Below are positions 28,759 to 32,348 of a stretch of 32,348 nucleotides of DNA, in pieces. A model generated the notes under the pieces. It worked only from the letters and a program-made list of their open reading frames with translations, searched no databases and was not told where the DNA came from. The first letter of the stretch is position 1. The number at the start of each line of letters is the position of its first letter. The stretch covers positions 1-32,348 of the forward strand of contig JADKFD010000030.1 in assembly GCA_016717705.1 (NCBI GenBank), written 5' to 3'. Source of the DNA: Rhodanobacteraceae bacterium (GTDB lineage: Bacteria; Pseudomonadota; Gammaproteobacteria; Xanthomonadales; SZUA-5). A program made the position numbers and the translations under genes.

Positions 28759-29301
28759 TCAGGTCGCGTCCGCGCCGCGGCCAATCGCGACCACGCCGGT
28801 GCGCGAGAGCTCGACCAGGCCGATCGGGATCATCATTTCGACGAAGGCGTCGATCTTCACCGGCGTGCCGGTCAGCTCGAAGACGAAGCTCTGCGGCGAA
28901 ATGTCGATCACGCGGGCGCGGAAGACTTCGGCCAGACGCAGCGCCTCGGCGCGGTTCTCGCCGGTCGCGGCGATCTTCACCAGCGCCATTTCGCGCTCCA
29001 GACCGGGTTTGTCGACCGCCAGGTCGACCACCCGATGCACTGGCACCAGACGCATCAGCTGCGCCTTGATCTGGTCGATCACGTCGACCGTGCCGCTGGT
29101 GACGATGGTGATACGCGAGGTGTGCTTCTGGTGATCGGTCTCGGCGACCGTCAGCGACTCGATGTTGTAGCCGCGACCGGAAAACAAACCGACCACCCGC
29201 GCCAGCGCACCGACCTCATTGTCGACGGTGATCGACAGCGTGGCCTTGGCGGGCCTGGGCTTGGCGTCGGAGAGGAAGTAGGCAGAGGCGGGTTGGGTCA
29301 T
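28759..29301 (-). CDS. ilvN: Acetolactate synthase small (regulatory) subunit
   Basis: A 180-residue regulatory subunit for branched-chain amino acid synthesis; it binds valine or a related effector and activates the large subunit. The N-terminal ACT domain reads ATLSITVDNEVGALARVVGL, then FSGRGYNIESLTVAETD, with SRITIVTSG. The C-terminal part has MALVKIA, RARVIDISPQSFVFELTGTP and IPIGLVELSRTGVVAIGRG, matching IlvH/IlvN over its full length. I chose the ATG at 29301; the frame stays open upstream to 29454 but that region looks non-coding. It lies after ilvB with an unusually long 219-base gap. Confidence 0.96.
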   Translation of the reverse strand: MTQPASAYFLSDAKPRPAKATLSITVDNEVGALARVVGLFSGRGYNIESLTVAETDHQKHTSRITIVTSGTVDVIDQIKAQLMRLVPVHRVVDLAVDKPGLEREMALVKIAATGENRAEALRLAEVFRARVIDISPQSFVFELTGTPVKIDAFVEMMIPIGLVELSRTGVVAIGRGADAT

Positions 29302-29520
29302 GGGGCTCAGTCGAATTCGGGGTTGGGTGCTTCGGAAGGGAGTGAGTAAGGTGGCGTCGGGTTTTGAGAGGAAACCGGTGGTGACCCAACGTCGGAAGGT
29401 TGAAAGCGGGAAGAAGAGCGAAAGCGCTGTTCCGCGTTCACCAATTTCGTTCACGTTTCACTTTTCACCTGTCTTCTTCACGTTTAACTGCCTGACGCTG
29501 CGCGCCTCACACGCGCGCTA
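29302..29520 (-). other. Long ilvB-ilvN spacer with repeated short motifs
   Basis: This 219-base gap holds no supported gene. On the plus strand it is T/C-rich in its right half, with two exact TTCACGTTT copies (29450-29458 and 29477-29485) and related CACTTTTCACC between; on the transcribed minus strand this is an A/G-rich run of GTGAAA-like units. No clear terminator hairpin was seen, so ilvN may still be co-transcribed with ilvB or may have its own promoter here. Confidence 0.5.
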
Positions 29521-31278
29521 TCAGACCAGCATCTTCCCCGCCTCCGACACCCCTGCCCCTTCCACCGCATCGGGCAGGATCATTTCGTCGTGCGCGGCGC
29601 CGGAGGGGATCATCGGGTAGCAGTTTTCCAGCTTGTCGACGACGCAGTCGAAGATCACCGGGCCGTCGTAAGCGAGCATTTCCTGGATTTTCGCGTCGAG
29701 TTCGTCCGGGTGGGTCGCGCGGATGCCTTTGCCGCCGTAGGCCTCGGCCAGCTTGACGAAGTCCGGCAGCGCTTCGGAGTACGAATGCGCGTAGCGGCCG
29801 CCGTGCAGCAACTGCTGCCACTGGCGCACCATGCCCATGTATTCGTTGTTGAGGATGAAGATCTTGATCGGCAGGCGGTACTGCACCGCGGTCGACATTT
29901 CCTGCATGGTCATCTGCACGCTGGCTTCGCCGGCGATGTCGATCACCAGCGCGTCCGGGTGCGCGACCTGCACGCCGACCGCCGCCGGGATGCCGTAGCC
30001 CATGGTGCCCAGGCCGCCGCTGGTCATCCAGCGATTGGGTTCCTCGAAGCGGTAGTGCTGCGCCGCCCACATCTGGTGCTGGCCGACTTCGGTGGTGATG
30101 AAGGTCTTGCGCTCGCGCGTGAGCTTGTACAAACGCTCGACCGCGTATTGCGGCTTGATGGTGTCGCCGGTCTGGCGATAGCCGAGCGAGTTGCGTGCGC
30201 GCCAGGCGTCGACCTGCGCCCACCACGCGGTCATCGCGATCTCGTCAGGCTTCTTTGCCTTGGCCTTCCACACGGCGATCATCTCTTCGAGCACATGCGC
30301 GCAGTCGCCGACGATCGGCACATCGGCGCGCACCGTCTTGTTGATCGAGGACGGGTCGATGTCGACGTGGATCTTCTTCGAGCCCGGCGAGAAAGCGTCC
30401 AGACGACCGGTGACGCGATCGTCGAAGCGCGCGCCGATGTTGATCATCACATCGCAGCGGTTCATCGCCAGATTGGCTTCGTAAGTGCCGTGCATGCCGA
30501 GCATGCCCAGCCACTGTCGATCGCTGGCCGGAAACGCGCCCAGGCCCATCAGCGTCGAGGTGATCGGGAACCCGGTCAGGCGCACCAGTTCGCGCAGCAG
30601 TTCGGAGGCGCGGGTGCCGGCATTGATGACGCCGCCGCCGGTATAGAACACCGGGCGGCGCGCGTTGATCATCAACTCGACCGCCTGCTCGATGCGCGCC
30701 GGATCGCCCTTGACGCGCGGCCGGTAGGTGCGGTGCACGATATTGCTCGGGCCGGTGTAGGCGCCGCGGCGGAACTGCACATCCTTGGGAATGTCGACCA
30801 CCACCGGGCCGGGGCGGCCGGTGGTCGCGATGTAGAAAGCGTCGTGCAGCACGCGCGCCAGATCGTCGACGTCCTTGACCAGGAAATTGTGCTTGGTGCA
30901 GGCGCGGGTGATGCCGACGGTGTCGCATTCCTGGAAGGCATCCGAGCCGATCAGATGCGTCGGCACCTGGCCGGTGATGCACACCAGCGGGATCGAATCC
31001 ATCATCGCATCGGCGAGGCCAGTGACCGCGTTGGTCGCGCCGGGTCCGCTGGTGACCAGCAGCACACCCGCCTTGCCGGTCGAGCGCGCATAGCCTTCGG
31101 CCGCATGCGCAGCGCCCTGTTCATGGCGCACCAGGATGTGCTCGACCGAGTCCTGCTGGAACAGTGCATCGTAAATGGGCAGTACCGCGCCACCCGGATA
31201 GCCGAAGATGTGCCGCACGCCCTGATCCTGCAGCGCCTTCACCACGATCTCCGCACCGGTCATCAACTGCTTGCTCAT
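29521..31278 (-). CDS. ilvB: Acetolactate synthase large (catalytic) subunit
   Basis: A 585-residue thiamine-diphosphate enzyme that makes acetolactate from pyruvate (valine, leucine) or acetohydroxybutyrate (isoleucine). Catalytic Glu53 lies in LVRHEQGAAHAAEGYAR; the FAD/central domain follows. The ThDP motif is GEA (450-452), 24 residues, then NN, where most enzymes have GDG or GDA; Glu replaces the Mg2+-binding Asp. The C-terminal part reads YMGMVRQWQQLLHGGRYAHS, then LPDFVKLAEAYGGKGIR and LENCYPMIPSGAAHDEMILP, which I associate more with alphaproteobacterial enzymes than with gammaproteobacterial IlvB/I/G. AGGG sits about five bases before the ATG. ilvN follows. Confidence 0.96.
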   Translation of the reverse strand: MSKQLMTGAEIVVKALQDQGVRHIFGYPGGAVLPIYDALFQQDSVEHILVRHEQGAAHAAEGYARSTGKAGVLLVTSGPGATNAVTGLADAMMDSIPLVCITGQVPTHLIGSDAFQECDTVGITRACTKHNFLVKDVDDLARVLHDAFYIATTGRPGPVVVDIPKDVQFRRGAYTGPSNIVHRTYRPRVKGDPARIEQAVELMINARRPVFYTGGGVINAGTRASELLRELVRLTGFPITSTLMGLGAFPASDRQWLGMLGMHGTYEANLAMNRCDVMINIGARFDDRVTGRLDAFSPGSKKIHVDIDPSSINKTVRADVPIVGDCAHVLEEMIAVWKAKAKKPDEIAMTAWWAQVDAWRARNSLGYRQTGDTIKPQYAVERLYKLTRERKTFITTEVGQHQMWAAQHYRFEEPNRWMTSGGLGTMGYGIPAAVGVQVAHPDALVIDIAGEASVQMTMQEMSTAVQYRLPIKIFILNNEYMGMVRQWQQLLHGGRYAHSYSEALPDFVKLAEAYGGKGIRATHPDELDAKIQEMLAYDGPVIFDCVVDKLENCYPMIPSGAAHDEMILPDAVEGAGVSEAGKMLV

Positions 31279-31416
31279 CCCGCCCTCGCGTGCTCGACGG
31301 CATCCTCACCGCCTGTTCACCCGAGAGTAAACCGGAAATGTTGCGGGTGCACACTAGGACCCTCTGAACAAGTTCCGCGGCCGCGACGGCGGCCGATTCA
31401 GCCCCGTCCCGCAGGC

Positions 31417-32348
31417 TCAGGCGCCGTCCGCCAGACTCAGCATCTGCAGCACGCTGATGCGCAGATTCCACTCGATCGCCAGCGGGCGGCCGCGCAGATC
31501 GTAGTGCTCGACGTAGATCTCGCCGTCGCCGGCGTAGACCAGGCCACGCAGCAGGCGTGATTCGGCCTGCGCCACCAGCACCTCGGTGACCATGCGGTTG
31601 CCCTGGCGGATCGAGATCTTGTACGGCGCGTCGGCCAGTGGCACCGTGTACAAACGGATCAACAGGATGGCGCCGGCGGCGTCCGGCGGCGGCAAGCGCG
31701 CGCTGCCGCCCAGATTGGTCAGGCTGATGGCGCCGAAATCCTCGGTGACGGTGGTCCATCCGAGCGGCGCGAACAGCGCCTGCACCTGCGCCTGGCTTGC
31801 CGGCGCATGGACATCCGGGAATTGCGCGCGCATGCCCATGAAAGCCGCGCCGGCCGGGCCCTCGGTGTCGAGCCAGCAGTCGTTGACCAGCTTCGGCTGG
31901 CGCCGGAACACGCTATCGCGCTCGGGCGTGCCGACTTCGCTGCGGCGCAGCTTGGCCTGCAGCGCGGCGCCATACAGGCGCGCCTGGGCGCGCTCGCGGC
32001 TGACATTGTCGGCCGCGTTGCGCACGCCGTGGTAAGCGTCGGCAAAGCGCTGCGCGAGGGTGTGCATCTCGCACAGGGTGGGCTCGCGCATGCCCATGGC
32101 CTCGGCCACCCAGTCCTCGCGGCGCGCGCGCTCGACCGCCTCGGCGATCAGCGGCAGCAGGCGCACCGCGGCGTCGTTCGGGTGCTTGTCGCAGATCGCC
32201 GCGAGGCTTTTCTCCAGCGCCTGTGCGGTGGTGCTCATCTCCAGATGCAGGTAATCGAGGCTGCCGGCGCTCTGCATTTCGGTCAGGAACAGGTCGAGCG
32301 GGATGCGATCGTTCTCGACCATGGCAAACATCTCTTCGGGCAGGTGCC
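31417..32348 (-). CDS. Unrecognised protein, 5' end beyond the window
   Basis: The frame is open to the right edge (HLPEEMFAMVENDRIPLDLF lies at the boundary), so the true start is probably outside; an ATG at 32331 would give 304 residues. I recognise no domain. The first 150 residues are mostly helical and charged, with no signal peptide or membrane segment visible. The C-terminal half (from about WTTVTEDFGAISLTNLGGSA) looks like alternating beta strands, including ILLIRLYTVPLA and EIYVEHYDLRGRPLAIEW. It is on the same strand as ilvB, 138 bases upstream, and a cytoplasmic location is likely. No function is proposed. Confidence 0.7.
   Translation of the reverse strand, partial: HLPEEMFAMVENDRIPLDLFLTEMQSAGSLDYLHLEMSTTAQALEKSLAAICDKHPNDAAVRLLPLIAEAVERARREDWVAEAMGMREPTLCEMHTLAQRFADAYHGVRNAADNVSRERAQARLYGAALQAKLRRSEVGTPERDSVFRRQPKLVNDCWLDTEGPAGAAFMGMRAQFPDVHAPASQAQVQALFAPLGWTTVTEDFGAISLTNLGGSARLPPPDAAGAILLIRLYTVPLADAPYKISIRQGNRMVTEVLVAQAESRLLRGLVYAGDGEIYVEHYDLRGRPLAIEWNLRISVLQMLSLADGA

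Noticed and set aside
29590..31560. A 656-codon open frame opposite ilvB
   Set aside because: Same antisense shadow effect; the opposite strand has a full acetolactate synthase.

Overview
The window looks like chromosome from a GC-rich gammaproteobacterium close to the Xanthomonadales/Lysobacterales. This is inferred from the order pilS-pilR next to sucCD, extragenic palindromes beginning GTAGGAGCG, and the overall gene style. No rRNA, tRNA, IS element, prophage or CRISPR array was seen. Nearly everything is a chromosomal housekeeping or envelope gene; the accessory-looking pieces are a VapBC-type toxin-antitoxin pair and several REP-like palindromes.

Layout. (1) 1-7563, envelope and glycosylation: the tail of a probable glycosyltransferase (+), a GT4 and a GT2 glycosyltransferase (-), a large multi-membrane TMTC/GT-C-like protein (-), and divergently a 1010-residue membrane protein fused to a spermidine-synthase-like domain (+). 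(2) 7694-15419, type IV pilus block, all on the minus strand: pilS, pilR, a TfpZ-type accessory gene, two paralogous major pilins and a TPR/GT41 O-GlcNAc-transferase-like gene. Each pilin has a convincing sigma-54 (-24/-12) promoter at nearly the same distance from its start codon, which fits control by the neighbouring PilSR pair. (3) 15657-18227: sucC and sucD. The sucD frame runs without a stop into a lysine/alanine/proline-rich histone-H1-like protein that also has its own ribosome binding site and ATG. (4) 18336-24622: NAD+ synthetase, a secreted beta-propeller protein, a NarL/DesK-type two-component pair, and divergently a DUF2141 secreted protein with a DUF2306-like membrane protein. 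(5) 24783-28592: glyQ and glyS separated by the vapBC-like pair. (6) 28759-31278: ilvB and ilvN (acetolactate synthase), then an unrecognised gene running off the right edge.

Four genes (GT41, tfpZ, pilS, glyS) are each broken by what looks like one single-base indel in a short homopolymer. glyS is essential, so at least that one is most simply a sequence error, and the others may be too. I treat all four as probably intact in the living organism, with real decay as the alternative.

Signals beyond ordinary annotation: the paired sigma-54 pilin promoters; a GGTGAC-N4-GTCACC palindrome present both in front of the DUF2141 gene beside the two-component system and in front of the toxin-antitoxin pair; two copies of a double-hairpin REP element whose stems show compensatory base changes; and the SucD/H1 read-through. 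I did not find a clearly new multi-gene system. The best candidates for follow-up are the GT41-pilin-TfpZ-PilSR cluster (possible pilin glycosylation) and the TA pair inside glyQS.
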